Shown here piece after piece: positions 8,273 through 18,206 of a stretch of DNA of 64,000 nucleotides. The position numbers and the translations under genes are program-made. The notes beneath the pieces were generated by a model that was not told the origin of the DNA, searched no databases, and worked only from the letters and a program-made list of their open reading frames with translations. The stretch's first letter is position 1. Every line of letters begins with the position of its first letter. Source of the stretch: Alphaproteobacteria bacterium (GTDB lineage: Bacteria > Pseudomonadota > Alphaproteobacteria > Rhizobiales > Rhizobiaceae); the NCBI GenBank assembly GCA_016861165.1, contig BOKV01000002.1, positions 62,001 through 126,000 of the forward strand, in the 5' to 3' direction.

Positions 8273-9202
8273 CTACCCCACCAGCCGCTCCGCCACGCCC
8301 TCCTGCGGCGCCAGCAGGCGCCGGCGCATATAGTCGACGATGCCGTCGGAGACGACGCGCACGCGCTCGAGCCGGGCATAGTCCTCGTGCACGATGAACC
8401 AGAAGGAGCGCGTGAACGAGACCTCGCCGGGCAGCACCTTGACCAATTGCGGATACTGCGCCGCCATGAAGTCGTGAAGCACGCATAATCCGCCATCGGC
8501 AAGCGTGGCGGCGAGCTGCACGTGCACGCTGGTCGAGGTCAGGTGCGGCTTGATCGTCGGCGAGATCAGCGGGATGTAGTCAAGCTCCTTGTCGTAGATG
8601 AACTCCGGCACGTAGCCGATGCCGCGCACCTTCTTCAGGTCCTCGACCGTGGCGATGCCGGGGTGGCGGGCGAGATAGGCGCGGGTGGCATAAAGGTGCA
8701 GCCGGTAGTCGGCGATCTTGCGGAACTTGAGCCGGCCGGCCTCCGGCGCCGACACGGCGATGGCGATGTCGGCCTCGCGCTTCGACAGCGAGAAGGTGCG
8801 CGGCAGCGCAACGATCTGCAGCTCGAGCTGGGGATGGCGCCGGCACAGCTCGGTCGCCGCCTCGGCGATGATGTAGGCGGCAACGCCCTCCGGGGCGCCC
8901 ACCCGCACGGCGCCGGAGATGACCCGGTCCTTGCCGCCGATCTCCGCCGTGGCGCCGATCACCGCCGTCTCGATCGTCTCGGCGCTGTCGACGAGGCGCT
9001 GGCCGGCATCTGTGAGCTGGTAGCCCTGCGGCGAGCGGTCGAACAGCCGGGCGCCGAGCGCGGCCTCGAGCGCGCGTAGGCGCCGGCCGACCGTGGCGTG
9101 GTCGACGCCAAGCTGGCGGCCCGCCGTCGACAGCCGGCCCGAGCGGGCCACGGCGAGAAAGAAGCGGTAGTCGTCCCAATTCACCAGCCACTGCCCCGAC
9201 AT
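8273..9202 (-). CDS. LysR-family transcriptional regulator
   Basis: 309 residues. The N-terminal winged helix-turn-helix is clear (DDYRFFLAVARSGRLSTAGR through VGRRLRALEAALGARLFDR), followed by the substrate-binding domain to the C-terminus. It is divergent from mmsA, so it probably controls the valine/3-hydroxyisobutyrate genes; the inducer is unknown. I chose the ATG at 9202. An upstream in-frame GTG at 9226 would place the start inside a 14-base palindrome that looks like the regulator's own operator. Role inferred from position only. Confidence 0.85.
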   Translation of the reverse strand: MSGQWLVNWDDYRFFLAVARSGRLSTAGRQLGVDHATVGRRLRALEAALGARLFDRSPQGYQLTDAGQRLVDSAETIETAVIGATAEIGGKDRVISGAVRVGAPEGVAAYIIAEAATELCRRHPQLELQIVALPRTFSLSKREADIAIAVSAPEAGRLKFRKIADYRLHLYATRAYLARHPGIATVEDLKKVRGIGYVPEFIYDKELDYIPLISPTIKPHLTSTSVHVQLAATLADGGLCVLHDFMAAQYPQLVKVLPGEVSFTRSFWFIVHEDYARLERVRVVSDGIVDYMRRRLLAPQEGVAERLVG

Positions 9203-9212
9203 CAGAACGATC

Positions 9213-9226
9213 GTGCAAATTTGCAC
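9213..9226. promoter_or_regulatory. Palindromic putative LysR operator
   Basis: The perfect 14-base palindrome GTGCAAATTTGCAC lies 11 bases upstream of the LysR start and 163 bases upstream of mmsA. It contains a T-N-A dyad of the kind LysR proteins recognise. Operator status is inferred from its symmetry and its position in the divergent region. Confidence 0.55.
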
Positions 9227-9243
9227 AACTGGCTTGGAAATTC

Positions 9244-9258
9244 CACTGTTGGACAGTG
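9244..9258. promoter_or_regulatory. Second inverted repeat in the lysR-mmsA intergenic region
   Basis: Perfect inverted repeat CACTGT-TGG-ACAGTG, 17 bases from the first palindrome. Its half-sites differ from those of the first site. It could be an activation site for the same regulator or the site of another protein. Confidence 0.4.
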
Positions 9259-9389
9259 AAAAATGTCACGATATAGGGACCCCGACCGGCGCCGCCACCT
9301 GCCGACGATTGCCGGCGGTGGCCGGCGGCGATAACTACCGGGTGAGGAGGACGGCCCCGGCGGCCGCCCCGACCGAAGGGAGAAGGGTC

Positions 9390-10886
9390 ATGAAGCAGTA
9401 CGGCCACTACATCAATGGCGAGATGGTCGCCGGCGCGAGCGGCCGCGCCGCCGACGTGTGGATGCCGATGACCGGCGAGGTGCAGGCGCGCGTCGCGCTG
9501 GCCGGCGCCGACGAGGTTGGCGCCGCCGTCGCCGCCGCCAAGGCGGCCCAGCCTGGCTGGGCGGCCATGAACCCGCAGCGGCGTGCCCGTGTGCTGATGA
9601 AGTTCCTCGACCTCGCCCACCAGGAGTACGACGCGCTCGCCGAACTGCTTGCCCGCGAGCATGGCAAGACCATCGCCGACGCCAAGGGCGACATCCAGCG
9701 CGGGCTCGAAGTGGTCGAGTTCTGCATCGGCGCGCCGCATCTGATGAAGGGCGAATACACCGATGGCGCCGGCCCCGGCATCGACGTCTACTCGATGCGC
9801 CAGCCGCTCGGCGTCGTCGCCGGCATCACCCCGTTCAACTTCCCGGCGATGATCCCGCTGTGGAAGATGGGGCCGGCGCTCGCCTGCGGCAACGCCTATG
9901 TGCTCAAGCCCTCCGAGCGCGACCCCGGCGTGCCGCTGCGGCTGGCCGAACTGTTCGCCGAGGCCGGCCTGCCCAGGGGCGTGCTCAACGTCGTCAACGG
10001 CGACAAGGTGGCGGTCGACGCCATCCTTGACCATCCCGACATCGCCGCCGTCGGCTTCGTCGGCTCGACCCCGATCGCCCACTACATCTATTCGCGCGCC
10101 ACCGCCAACGGCAAGCGCGCCCAGTGCTTTGGCGGCGCCAAGAACCACATGATCGTCATGCCCGACGCCGACATGGACCAGGCCGTCGACGCGCTGATCG
10201 GCGCCGGCTACGGCTCGGCCGGCGAACGCTGCATGGCGATTTCGGTTGCCGTGCCGGTCGGCAAGGAGACCGCCGACCGCCTGGTCGAGAAGCTCATTCC
10301 CCGTGTCGAAAGCCTCAAGGTCGGCCCGTCGACCGATTCGAGCGCCGATTTCGGCCCGCTGGTCACGCCCGAGGCGCTGGCGCGCGTCAAGGGCTATGTC
10401 GATCTGGGTGTCCAGGAAGGCGCCAAGCTGCTGGTCGACGGCCGCGGCTTCAGGATGCAGGGCTACGAGAACGGCTTCTACATGGGCGGCTGCCTGTTCG
10501 ACGAGGTCACCCCGCAGATGCGCATCTACAAAGAGGAGATCTTCGGACCCGTGCTGTCGGTCGTGCGGGCGAAGAACTACGAGGAGGCGATCCGCCTGCC
10601 GAACGATCACCAATACGGCAACGGCGTCGCCATCTTCACCCGCGACGGCGACGCGGCACGCGATTTCGCCAGCCGCGTGCAGGTCGGCATGGTCGGCGTC
10701 AACGTGCCGATCCCGGTGCCGATCGCCTACTACACCTTCGGCGGCTGGAAGGGCTCGGGCTTCGGCGACCTCAACCAGCACGGGCCGGACGCCTTCCGCT
10801 TCTACACCAAGACCAAGACGGTCACCTCGCGCTGGCCGTCGGGCATCAAGGATGGCGCCGACTTCGTCATCCCGACCATGAACTGA
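9390..10886 (+). CDS. mmsA: CoA-acylating methylmalonate-semialdehyde dehydrogenase
   Basis: 498 residues. It converts methylmalonate semialdehyde plus CoA and NAD to propionyl-CoA and CO2, the last committed step of valine breakdown; it may also act on malonate semialdehyde or inositol intermediates. This is an aldehyde-dehydrogenase fold, with the nucleophile Cys281 in GSAGERCMAIS. Upstream is the family-typical GITPFNFPAMIPLWKMGPAL. The C-terminus FGGWKGSGFGDLNQHG is characteristic of MmsA. A strong AGGGAGAAGGG ribosome site precedes the ATG. First gene of the valine block; a hairpin follows it. Confidence 0.95.
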   Translation: MKQYGHYINGEMVAGASGRAADVWMPMTGEVQARVALAGADEVGAAVAAAKAAQPGWAAMNPQRRARVLMKFLDLAHQEYDALAELLAREHGKTIADAKGDIQRGLEVVEFCIGAPHLMKGEYTDGAGPGIDVYSMRQPLGVVAGITPFNFPAMIPLWKMGPALACGNAYVLKPSERDPGVPLRLAELFAEAGLPRGVLNVVNGDKVAVDAILDHPDIAAVGFVGSTPIAHYIYSRATANGKRAQCFGGAKNHMIVMPDADMDQAVDALIGAGYGSAGERCMAISVAVPVGKETADRLVEKLIPRVESLKVGPSTDSSADFGPLVTPEALARVKGYVDLGVQEGAKLLVDGRGFRMQGYENGFYMGGCLFDEVTPQMRIYKEEIFGPVLSVVRAKNYEEAIRLPNDHQYGNGVAIFTRDGDAARDFASRVQVGMVGVNVPIPVPIAYYTFGGWKGSGFGDLNQHGPDAFRFYTKTKTVTSRWPSGIKDGADFVIPTMN

Positions 10887-10891
10887 TCGCT

Positions 10892-10921
10892 GACAGGGGG
10901 CCGCCGGCGCGGCCCCCTGTC
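10892..10921 (+). terminator. 12-bp hairpin between mmsA and the acyl-CoA dehydrogenase gene
   Basis: A perfect 12-bp stem (10892-10903 with 10910-10921) and 6-base loop begin five bases after the mmsA stop. No T-run follows, so it may attenuate or stabilise the mmsA transcript without fully terminating it. The downstream genes are on the same strand. Confidence 0.55.
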
Positions 10922-10948
10922 GCGGTTGCTGGCCCGGAGGAGCCGGAC

Positions 10949-12091
10949 ATGGATTTCGCGCTGGGCGAGGAGCGGCTGGCCATTCAGGCGATGGCACGTG
11001 CCTTCGCCGACGAGAAGCTGGCGCCCCGCGCCATCGAATGGGACGAGACCGGACACTTTCCCGAGGACGTGGTGCGCTCGGCCGGCGAACTGGGCCTTGC
11101 CGGCATCTATGTGCGCGAGGATGTCGGCGGCTCGGGCCTCGGCCGGCTCGACGCGGCGCTGATCTTCGAGGCGCTCGCCCATGGCTGCCCGTCGATCGCC
11201 GCCTTCATCTCCATCCACAACATGTGCGCCTGGATGATCGATACCTTCGGCACCGACGAGCAGCGCCGCAAATGGCTGCCGCGGCTGTGCGCGATGGAGC
11301 TGATCACCTCCTACTGTCTGACCGAGCCCGGCGCCGGCTCCGACGCCGCCGCCCTGCGCACGCGGGCCGCGCGCGACGGCAACCAGTGGAAGCTCAACGG
11401 CACCAAGGCGTTCATCTCCGGCGGTGGCCGCTCCGACCTCTACCTCGTCATGGCGCGCACCGGCGAGGACGGGCCGCGCGGCGTCTCGGCGCTGCTGGTC
11501 GAGGCCGGCACGTCCGGCCTGTCCTTCGGCGCGAACGAACGCAAGATGGGCTGGAAGGCGCAGCCCACCGCGCAGGTCCAGTTCGACGACTGCAAGGTGC
11601 CGGCCGATCACCTGGTCGGAGAGGAGGGTAAGGGTTTCCGCTACGCCATGGCCGGCCTCGACGGCGGCCGCCTCAACATCGCGGCTTCAGCGCTCGGCGC
11701 AGCCCAGGCCGCGCTCGACAAGGCGCTCGCCTATGTCAAGGAGCGCAAGGCCTTCGGCCGGCCGATCGCCGATTTCCAGGCACTGCAGTTCCGCCTCGCC
11801 GACATGGAGACCGAGCTGCAGGCGGCGCGCATCTTCCTCTACCAGGCGGCGTGGAAGCTCGACCGCAAGGCGCCCGACGCGACCAAATACTGCGCCATGG
11901 CCAAGCGCCTCGTCACCGACACCGCCTTCAGGGTCGCCAACGACGCGCTGCAGCTGCATGGCGGCTACGGCTATCTCGCCGATTTCGGCGTCGAGAAGAT
12001 CGTGCGCGACCTGCGCGTCCACCAGATACTGGAAGGCACCAACGAGATCATGCGCGTCATCGTCGCGCGCCACCTGCTGGCGGAGGCGTGA
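10949..12091 (+). CDS. Acyl-CoA dehydrogenase, probable isobutyryl-CoA dehydrogenase
   Basis: 380 residues. This FAD flavoenzyme is predicted to oxidise isobutyryl-CoA to methacrylyl-CoA. Family signatures: SYCLTEPGAGSDAAAL in the FAD-binding middle domain, and the C-terminal LQLHGGYGYLADFGVEK. The likely catalytic base is Glu362 in LEGTNEI, the position used by short/branched-chain members. The substrate assignment rests on the flanking 3-hydroxyisobutyryl-CoA hydrolase and mmsAB genes; 2-methylbutyryl-CoA is a possible alternative. Its stop overlaps the next ATG by one base. An AGGAG ribosome site is present. Confidence 0.9.
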   Translation: MDFALGEERLAIQAMARAFADEKLAPRAIEWDETGHFPEDVVRSAGELGLAGIYVREDVGGSGLGRLDAALIFEALAHGCPSIAAFISIHNMCAWMIDTFGTDEQRRKWLPRLCAMELITSYCLTEPGAGSDAAALRTRAARDGNQWKLNGTKAFISGGGRSDLYLVMARTGEDGPRGVSALLVEAGTSGLSFGANERKMGWKAQPTAQVQFDDCKVPADHLVGEEGKGFRYAMAGLDGGRLNIAASALGAAQAALDKALAYVKERKAFGRPIADFQALQFRLADMETELQAARIFLYQAAWKLDRKAPDATKYCAMAKRLVTDTAFRVANDALQLHGGYGYLADFGVEKIVRDLRVHQILEGTNEIMRVIVARHLLAEA

Positions 12092-13131
12092 TGGGAGCGG
12101 CCCAAGACATCCGCATCCGCCGCGACGGCAGGGCCGGACGCATCACGCTCGCCCGGCCGGCGGCGCTCAACGCGCTGACCTACGACATGGCGATGGCGAT
12201 CGAGGCGGCACTGGCGCAATGGCGCGATGACGACCGCGTGGCTCTCGTCATTATCGACGGCGAGGGCGAGCGCGCCTTCTGCGCCGGTGGCGACATCGAG
12301 GCGCTCTACCGTGCCGGCCGCGCCGGCGATTTCGCCTTCGGCCGCCGTTTCTGGCAGGACGAATACCGCATGAACGCCGCCATCGCCGAATACGCCAAGC
12401 CCTATATCGCCTTCCTGCACGGCTTCGTCATGGGCGGCGGCGTCGGCATCGGCTGCCACGGCTCGCACCGCATCGTCTGCGAGTCGAGCCGGCTTGCCAT
12501 GCCCGAATGCGGCATCGGCCTCATCCCCGATGTCGGCGGCAGCTACCTGCTGGCGCACGCGCCGGGGCAGCTCGGCCCCTATCTCGGCCTGACCGGCCAG
12601 CGCATGGACGCCGCCGACGCCATCGTCGCCGGTTTCGCCGACGCTTTCGTGCCCGCGGTCGAGTGGGAGGCGCTGAAGGCAGCGCTCTGCGCCACCGGCG
12701 ATGTCGCCACCATCGACGGCTTCAGGCGGGCGGATCGCGGCGGCACTCTCGCCGCCCGGCGCACGGAAGTCGACCGCTTCTTCTCGCTTGCCTCGGCGAT
12801 CGATTGCGTGCGCGCGCTCGAGGCCGACGGTTCGCCATGGGCCGCCGAGACGGCGGCGGCGATCCGCCGCGGCTGCCCGCTGTCGGTCGCCTGCACCTTC
12901 GAACTGGTGCGCATGGCGCGCAAGGCGGCCAGCGTGCGCGAGGCGCTGGCGCTGGAACTGCGCTTCACCTGGCGATCGATGTCGGACGGCGAGTTCCTCG
13001 AGGGCGTGCGCGCCCAGATCATCGACAAGGACCGCAAGCCCCAGTGGCGGACACCGCGTCTCGAGGACGTCTCCGGCGAGCGGGTCGCGGCGATGCTGGC
13101 GCCGATCGCCGAACTTGCGGCGGCGGATTGA
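12091..13131 (+). CDS. 3-hydroxyisobutyryl-CoA hydrolase
   Basis: 346 residues, a crotonase-fold thioesterase that releases 3-hydroxyisobutyrate from its CoA ester. It is longer than true enoyl-CoA hydratases (about 260 residues), as HIBCH proteins are. It has AFCAGGDIEALY and the oxyanion-hole segment GFVMGGGVGIG, followed by MPECGIGLIPDVGGSY. The C-terminal FLEGVRAQIIDKDRKPQW is diagnostic of the HIBCH branch. The one-base overlap with the upstream dehydrogenase gene and 12-base gap to mmsB indicate one operon. Confidence 0.93.
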   Translation: MGAAQDIRIRRDGRAGRITLARPAALNALTYDMAMAIEAALAQWRDDDRVALVIIDGEGERAFCAGGDIEALYRAGRAGDFAFGRRFWQDEYRMNAAIAEYAKPYIAFLHGFVMGGGVGIGCHGSHRIVCESSRLAMPECGIGLIPDVGGSYLLAHAPGQLGPYLGLTGQRMDAADAIVAGFADAFVPAVEWEALKAALCATGDVATIDGFRRADRGGTLAARRTEVDRFFSLASAIDCVRALEADGSPWAAETAAAIRRGCPLSVACTFELVRMARKAASVREALALELRFTWRSMSDGEFLEGVRAQIIDKDRKPQWRTPRLEDVSGERVAAMLAPIAELAAAD

Positions 13132-13143
13132 AGGGAGAAGATC

Positions 13144-14031
13144 ATGGCGGAAATCGGCTTCATCGGGCTCGGCAATATGGGGCTGCCGATGGCGGCCAAT
13201 CTGGTCAAGGCGGGCCACGTGGTGACGGGTTTCGATACCGTGGCCGCAGCGCTTGAAAAGGCGCGCGCCGCCGGCATCGCCATTGCCGGCACCGCCGCCG
13301 GCGCGGCCGCCGACCGCGACATCGTCGTCACCATGCTGCCCAATGGCGACATCGTGCGCTCCGTCTTCGCCGAGATCGTGCCGGCCGCCCGGCCCGGCAG
13401 CGTCATCGTCGATTCCTCGACCATCGATGTCGCCAGCGCCCGCATCGTCCACGCAATGGCCACCGAGGCCGGGTTGCTCTGCCTCGACGCACCGGTCTCG
13501 GGCGGCGTCGGCGGTGCCGAGGCCGGCACGCTGACCTTCATGGCCGGCGGCTCGCAGGCCGCCCTCGACAGGGCGCGCCCAGCGCTCGAAGTGATGGGCG
13601 GGCGCATCGTTCATTGTGGCGATGGCGGTGCCGGCCAGGCCGCCAAGATCTGCAACAACATGCTGCTCGGCATTTCCATGATCGGCACGTGCGAGGCCTT
13701 CGCGCTTGCCGGCAAGCTCGGCCTGTCGCAGCAGGCGCTGTTCGACGTCATCTCCACCTCCTCCGGCCAGTGCTGGTCGGTCAACACCTATTGCCCGGTG
13801 CCGGGCGTCGGGCCGAAATCGCCGGCCGACAACGACTATCAGCCGGGCTTTGCCGCCGCGCTGATGCTGAAGGACCTCGGGCTCGCCCAGCAGGCAGCCG
13901 AGGCCAGCGGCGCCGCCACGCCGATGGGCCGGCACGCGACCGCCATCTACGAGGCCTTTGTCAAGGCCGGCAATGGCGGCACCGACTTTTCCGGTATCAT
14001 CCGATTTCTCGACCAGGTCAGGGACAGGTGA
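13144..14031 (+). CDS. mmsB: 3-hydroxyisobutyrate dehydrogenase
   Basis: 295 residues. It oxidises 3-hydroxyisobutyrate to methylmalonate semialdehyde with NAD, feeding MmsA. The Rossmann motif [16 protein letters not shown] is at 5-20, the substrate-binding signature [16 protein letters not shown] near 117-132, and the catalytic lysine is Lys168 in [11 protein letters not shown] clear AAGGGAGAAG ribosome site precedes the ATG. It lies between the hydrolase and hydratase genes of the same pathway. Confidence 0.95.
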   Translation: MAEIGFIGLGNMGLPMAANLVKAGHVVTGFDTVAAALEKARAAGIAIAGTAAGAAADRDIVVTMLPNGDIVRSVFAEIVPAARPGSVIVDSSTIDVASARIVHAMATEAGLLCLDAPVSGGVGGAEAGTLTFMAGGSQAALDRARPALEVMGGRIVHCGDGGAGQAAKICNNMLLGISMIGTCEAFALAGKLGLSQQALFDVISTSSGQCWSVNTYCPVPGVGPKSPADNDYQPGFAAALMLKDLGLAQQAAEASGAATPMGRHATAIYEAFVKAGNGGTDFSGIIRFLDQVRDR

Positions 14032-14033
14032 AC

Positions 14034-14804
14034 ATGAGCGAGGCGATCCTGACCGAGCGGCGCGGCCGCGTCGGCATCATCACCATCAACCGGCCCGAGG
14101 CGCTCAACGCCGTCAACCACGCGGTCATGGCCGGCCTGATCGAGGCGGCGACCGCCTTCGACGCCGATGACGGCATCGGTGCCATCGTGGTGACCGGCGC
14201 CGGCAAGGCCTTCGTCGCCGGCGCCGACATCAAGGAGATGGCCGACAGGTCCTATCTCGACATGTTCATGGCCGACCTGCAGTCCGGCTGGGAACGTTTC
14301 GCCGCGACGCGCACGCCGATGGTCGCCGCCGTCAACGGCTATGCGCTCGGCGGCGGCTGCGAGATCGCCATGATGTGCGACATCGTCATTGCCTCCGAGC
14401 AGGCGAAGTTCGGCCAGCCGGAGATCAAGCTCGGCGTCATACCCGGCTGGGGCGGCACGCAGCGACTGACCAGGGCCATCGGCAAGGCGAAGGCCATGGA
14501 CCTCATCCTGACCGGGCGCATGATGGACGCGGCCGAGGCCGAGCGCGCCGGGCTGGTCGCCCGTGTCGTGCCGGCCGACCGGCTGATGGACGAGGCCATC
14601 GCCGCAGCCGAGGCCATCGCCTCATGGTCGAAGCCATCGACCATGATCGCCAAGGAAGCCGTCAACCGCGCCTTCGAGACGTCGCTGGCCGAGGGCATCC
14701 GCTTCGAGCGGCGCGTGTTCTATTCGTTGTTCGCCACCGCCGACCAGAAGGAAGGCATGGCGGCCTTCGCCGAGAAGCGCAAGCCGGAATTCAAGCACCG
14801 CTGA
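14034..14804 (+). CDS. Enoyl-CoA hydratase
   Basis: 256 residues, crotonase family. It hydrates 2-enoyl-CoA; in this operon it probably converts methacrylyl-CoA to 3-hydroxyisobutyryl-CoA. The two catalytic glutamates are present 20 residues apart: Glu110 in [11 protein letters not shown] and Glu130 in [19 protein letters not shown]. Oxyanion-hole residues lie in VAGADIKEM and NGYALGGG. It may also serve fatty-acid oxidation. The gene starts 2 bases after mmsB, with an AGGTGA ribosome site inside the mmsB end. Confidence 0.92.
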   Translation: MSEAILTERRGRVGIITINRPEALNAVNHAVMAGLIEAATAFDADDGIGAIVVTGAGKAFVAGADIKEMADRSYLDMFMADLQSGWERFAATRTPMVAAVNGYALGGGCEIAMMCDIVIASEQAKFGQPEIKLGVIPGWGGTQRLTRAIGKAKAMDLILTGRMMDAAEAERAGLVARVVPADRLMDEAIAAAEAIASWSKPSTMIAKEAVNRAFETSLAEGIRFERRVFYSLFATADQKEGMAAFAEKRKPEFKHR

Positions 14805-14820
14805 ACGGGAGGTTCGCACC

Positions 14821-15996
14821 ATGTCCGACCCCATCGTCATCGCCGGCGCCGCCCGCACGCCCATGGGCGGCTTCCAGGGCGAATTGGCGGGCCTGACCGC
14901 CGCTGCTCTCGGCGGTGCCGCCATCGCCGCGGCGCTGAACGACGCCGGCGCCAGGACGGCCGACGAGGTGCTGATGGGCAACGTACTGCCGGCCGGCCAG
15001 GGCCAGGCGCCGGCCCGCCAGGCCGCCTTTGCCGCCGGGCTGGCCAAGGACGTGCCGGCGACCACGCTCAACAAGATGTGTGGCTCGGGCATGAAGGCGG
15101 TGATGATCGCCCATGATCAGCTCATCGCCGGCAATGGCGCCGTCATCGTCGCCGGCGGCATGGAGTCGATGACCAACGCCCCCTACCTGCTGCCCAAGAT
15201 GCGCGCCGGCGCCCGCCTCGGCCACACGGACGTCAAGGACCACATGTTCCTCGACGGGCTCGAGGACGCTTATGACAAGGGCCGCCTGATGGGCACCTTC
15301 GCCGAGGACTGCGCGGAGAAGTACCAGTTCACCCGCGAGGACCAGGACGCCTATGCGCTGCGCTCTCTGCACGGCGCGCTCGACACCCAGGCGCAGGGCC
15401 GCTTCGCCCGCGAGATCGCGCCGGTGACGATCAAGGGCCGCGACGGCGAACTGGTGATCGGTTCCGATGAACAGCCGCGCAAGGCGCGGCCCGACAAGAT
15501 CCCGCAGCTCAAGCCCGCCTTCCGCAAGGACGGCACGGTGACGGCGGCCAATTCCTCCTCGATCTCCGATGGGGCCGCGGCGCTGGTGCTGGCGCGGGCC
15601 GGCGAGGCGGAACGGCGCGGCCTCAATGTCCGCGCCCGCATCCTCGGCCATGCCAGCCACGCCCAGGAGCCGGGCTGGTTCACCACCGCGCCGGTATTCG
15701 CCATGGGCAAGCTGCTGGAGCGGCTCGGCTGGACGGTCGACGACGTCGATCTGTGGGAAATCAACGAGGCCTTCGCCGTGGTGCCGATGGCGGCCGAGCG
15801 CGAGATGGGCATCCCGCGCGAGAAACTGAACATCCATGGCGGCGCCTGCGCGCTTGGCCACCCGATCGGCGCCTCCGGTGCCCGCATCCTGGTGACGCTG
15901 CTGAACGCGCTGGAGACGCACGGGCTCAGGCGCGGCATGGCCGGCATCTGCATCGGCGGCGGCGAGGCGACGGCCGTGGCGATCGAGCTGGCGTAA
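14821..15996 (+). CDS. Acetyl-CoA acetyltransferase (thiolase)
   Basis: 391 residues. Catalytic residues are in place: nucleophile Cys87 in [11 protein letters not shown], His347 in [16 protein letters not shown] and Cys377 in ICIGGGEA. It makes or cleaves acetoacetyl-CoA. In a branched-chain operon it could instead release propionyl-CoA from 2-methylacetoacetyl-CoA in isoleucine breakdown. The sequence does not decide between these. The GGGAGG ribosome site and 16-base gap from the hydratase gene place it in the same transcript. Confidence 0.92.
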   Translation: MSDPIVIAGAARTPMGGFQGELAGLTAAALGGAAIAAALNDAGARTADEVLMGNVLPAGQGQAPARQAAFAAGLAKDVPATTLNKMCGSGMKAVMIAHDQLIAGNGAVIVAGGMESMTNAPYLLPKMRAGARLGHTDVKDHMFLDGLEDAYDKGRLMGTFAEDCAEKYQFTREDQDAYALRSLHGALDTQAQGRFAREIAPVTIKGRDGELVIGSDEQPRKARPDKIPQLKPAFRKDGTVTAANSSSISDGAAALVLARAGEAERRGLNVRARILGHASHAQEPGWFTTAPVFAMGKLLERLGWTVDDVDLWEINEAFAVVPMAAEREMGIPREKLNIHGGACALGHPIGASGARILVTLLNALETHGLRRGMAGICIGGGEATAVAIELA

Positions 15997-16015
15997 CGGA
16001 GGGGCGGGGCCGAGC

Positions 16016-17548
16016 ATGCATGAAATCCTCGAGGAACTGGATCGGCGGCGGGAGCAGGCGCGGCTCGGCGGCGGGCCGAAGCGGATCGAGGCCCAGCACG
16101 CCAAGGGCAAGCTGACGGCGCGCGAGCGCATCGAGCTGCTGCTCGACGAAGGTTCGTTCGAGGAGTGGGACATGTTCGTCACCCACCGCGCCACCGAGTT
16201 CGGCATGGCCGAGACCAAGCTCGCCGGCGACGGCGTGGTGACCGGCTGGGGCACGATCAACGGCCGCATCGTCTATGTGTTCAGCCAGGACTTCACCGTG
16301 TTCGGCGGCTCGCTGTCGGAGACGCATGCCAGGAAGATCTGCAAGATCATGGACATGGCCATGCGCAACGGCGCGCCGGTGATCGGCCTCAACGATTCCG
16401 GCGGCGCCCGCATCCAGGAAGGGGTGGCCTCGCTGGGCGGCTATGCCGATGTCTTCCAGGCCAATGTGCTGGCCTCCGGCGTCGTGCCGCAGATCTCGCT
16501 GATCATGGGTCCGTGCGCCGGCGGCGCCGTCTATTCGCCGGCGATGACGGACTTCATCTTCATGGTGCGCGACACCTCCTACATGTTCGTGACCGGCCCG
16601 GACGTGGTCAAGACCGTCACCAACGAGATCGTCACCGCCGAGGAACTGGGCGGCGCGCGCACCCACACCACCAAATCCTCGGTGGCCGACGCCGCCTTCG
16701 ACAACGATGTCGAGGCGCTCGCCTGCCTGCGCCGGTTCTTCGACTTCCTGCCCCTGAACAACCGCGAGAAGCCGCCGCAGCGGCCGTTCTTCGACACGGC
16801 CGAACGCATCGACTATTCGCTCGACACGCTGATCCCGGACAACCCCAACAAGCCCTACGACATGAAGGAGCTGATCGTGAAGGTCGCCGACGAGGGCGAC
16901 TTCTTCGAACTGCAGGAGGACTACGCCCGCAACATCGTCATCGGCTTCATCCGCATCGAGGGCTCGACCGTCGGCGTCGTCGCCAACCAGCCGCTGGTGC
17001 TGGCCGGCTGCCTCGACATCGCCTCCTCGCGCAAGGCGGCCCGCTTTGTGCGCTTCTGCGACGCCTTCTCGATCCCGATCCTGACCCTGGTCGACGTGCC
17101 CGGCTTCCTGCCCGGCACCGCCCAGGAATATGGCGGCGTCATCAAGCACGGCGCCAAGCTTCTGTTCGCCTATGGCGAGGCAACCGTGCCGAAGGTGACG
17201 GTGATCACCCGCAAGGCCTATGGCGGCGCCTACGACGTCATGGCGTCCAAGCACCTGCGCGGCGATGTCAACTATGCCTGGCCGTCGGCCGAGATCGCCG
17301 TCATGGGCGCCAAGGGCGCGGTGGAAATCCTCTACCGCGCCGAATTGGCCGACAGGGACAGAATAGCGCGCCGCACGGCCGACTACGAGAAGCGCTTCGC
17401 CAACCCGTTCGTCGCCGCCGAGATGGGCTTCATCGACGACGTCATCATGCCGCACTCGACCCGGAGGCGCGTCGCCCGGGCGTTTGCCTCATTGAAGAAC
17501 AAGGACCTCAAAAACCCCTGGAAGAAGCACGACAACATCCCGCTGTGA
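16016..17548 (+). CDS. pccB: Propionyl-CoA carboxylase, carboxyltransferase beta subunit
   Basis: 510 residues. It transfers CO2 from carboxybiotin on PccA to propionyl-CoA, giving methylmalonyl-CoA. The double crotonase-like carboxyltransferase domain carries the oxyanion-hole motifs [14 protein letters not shown] (first half) and [18 protein letters not shown] (second half), together with [13 protein letters not shown]. The [16 protein letters not shown] start and [10 protein letters not shown] end are typical PccB termini. A 20-base gap from the thiolase gene suggests the valine and propionate genes are cotranscribed. PccB and PccA are normally close; here an AT-richer islet separates them. 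Confidence 0.95.
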   Translation: MHEILEELDRRREQARLGGGPKRIEAQHAKGKLTARERIELLLDEGSFEEWDMFVTHRATEFGMAETKLAGDGVVTGWGTINGRIVYVFSQDFTVFGGSLSETHARKICKIMDMAMRNGAPVIGLNDSGGARIQEGVASLGGYADVFQANVLASGVVPQISLIMGPCAGGAVYSPAMTDFIFMVRDTSYMFVTGPDVVKTVTNEIVTAEELGGARTHTTKSSVADAAFDNDVEALACLRRFFDFLPLNNREKPPQRPFFDTAERIDYSLDTLIPDNPNKPYDMKELIVKVADEGDFFELQEDYARNIVIGFIRIEGSTVGVVANQPLVLAGCLDIASSRKAARFVRFCDAFSIPILTLVDVPGFLPGTAQEYGGVIKHGAKLLFAYGEATVPKVTVITRKAYGGAYDVMASKHLRGDVNYAWPSAEIAVMGAKGAVEILYRAELADRDRIARRTADYEKRFANPFVAAEMGFIDDVIMPHSTRRRVARAFASLKNKDLKNPWKKHDNIPL

Positions 17549-17559
17549 GGGTAAGCACT

Positions 17560-18177
17560 ATGACCGCAGATGAATTAGACAAGGATTTTAATGAGCTACT
17601 AAATACCCAAGGCTTCGGCTTTCTCAAAGTCGAGGGGGTCGGTAAGGGCAAGAAGGGCGCCTTTGCTTCGGTTACGCTCAAGCTGGATCGGAGTATCGAC
17701 GCAAAACTTCTAGAGCGCGCGATTCAAGCGAATGACGAAGTCACAACGATATTGTTGTTTGGGTTAGAAATAGAGCACCAACTCTCTTTATTTCTTACAG
17801 GACTTATCGGTAAGCTCCCTGAAAATGCGAATTTTCATACTCTTACACTACTACTTAAAGGAGTGCGGTTCGATAACGATATCTATACAGTTGTAGACGG
17901 TTTCCGCCGCCTGAGGAACAAGTTCGCGCACGATAAAGGTGCGTCGTTGGTGCAATGCACGAAAATTGTAGACGCTATTTTGCAATGTGAACCGCCGACG
18001 CCGATGGATCAGCCCTTAAATCGAGTAAACAACCAGGATATTTCCGCTTATCCTACGATATCCAAATTGGCGATATTTGCCAACCTAGCCGTATTATTTC
18101 TTGCCAGCGCTACTCAAATCTACTCGTTTCCCAAGCCTGTTAAACGCGTGCTTCTAACAACCAGCAAATCTGAATAG
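17560..18177 (+). CDS. HEPN-like protein of unknown function in an AT-richer islet
   Basis: 205 residues. Helical, with GLEIEHQLSLFLTGLIGKL, LLLKGVRFDNDIYTVVDGF and then RRLRNKFAHDKG. The R-N-K-F-A-H segment matches the R-x4-H motif of HEPN-type nucleases and the related MtlR-like helical family. The C-terminal part has a hydrophobic segment (ISKLAIFANLAVLFLASA) that may be membrane-associated. Codon use is strikingly unlike its neighbours: AT-rich codons and many TTA/ATA. This points to horizontal transfer. It starts 12 bases after pccB; the ribosome site is poor. A host-defence or toxin role is only inference; no antitoxin partner is recognised. Confidence 0.7.
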   Translation: MTADELDKDFNELLNTQGFGFLKVEGVGKGKKGAFASVTLKLDRSIDAKLLERAIQANDEVTTILLFGLEIEHQLSLFLTGLIGKLPENANFHTLTLLLKGVRFDNDIYTVVDGFRRLRNKFAHDKGASLVQCTKIVDAILQCEPPTPMDQPLNRVNNQDISAYPTISKLAIFANLAVLFLASATQIYSFPKPVKRVLLTTSKSE

Positions 18178-18206
18178 CGCCGCCTTGTCACCGTGGAGAG
18201 GTCAAT

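Noticed and set aside
8580-10997. Long minus-strand open frame (about 805 codons) opposite lysR and mmsA
   Set aside because: It lies antisense to well-supported genes. Its product is rich in Arg, Ala, Gly and Asp with no family features, as expected of the complementary frame of GC-rich coding DNA.
11971-13935. Minus-strand open frame opposite the valine genes
   Set aside because: A shadow of the hydrolase and mmsB genes; composition is typical of antisense GC-rich frames.
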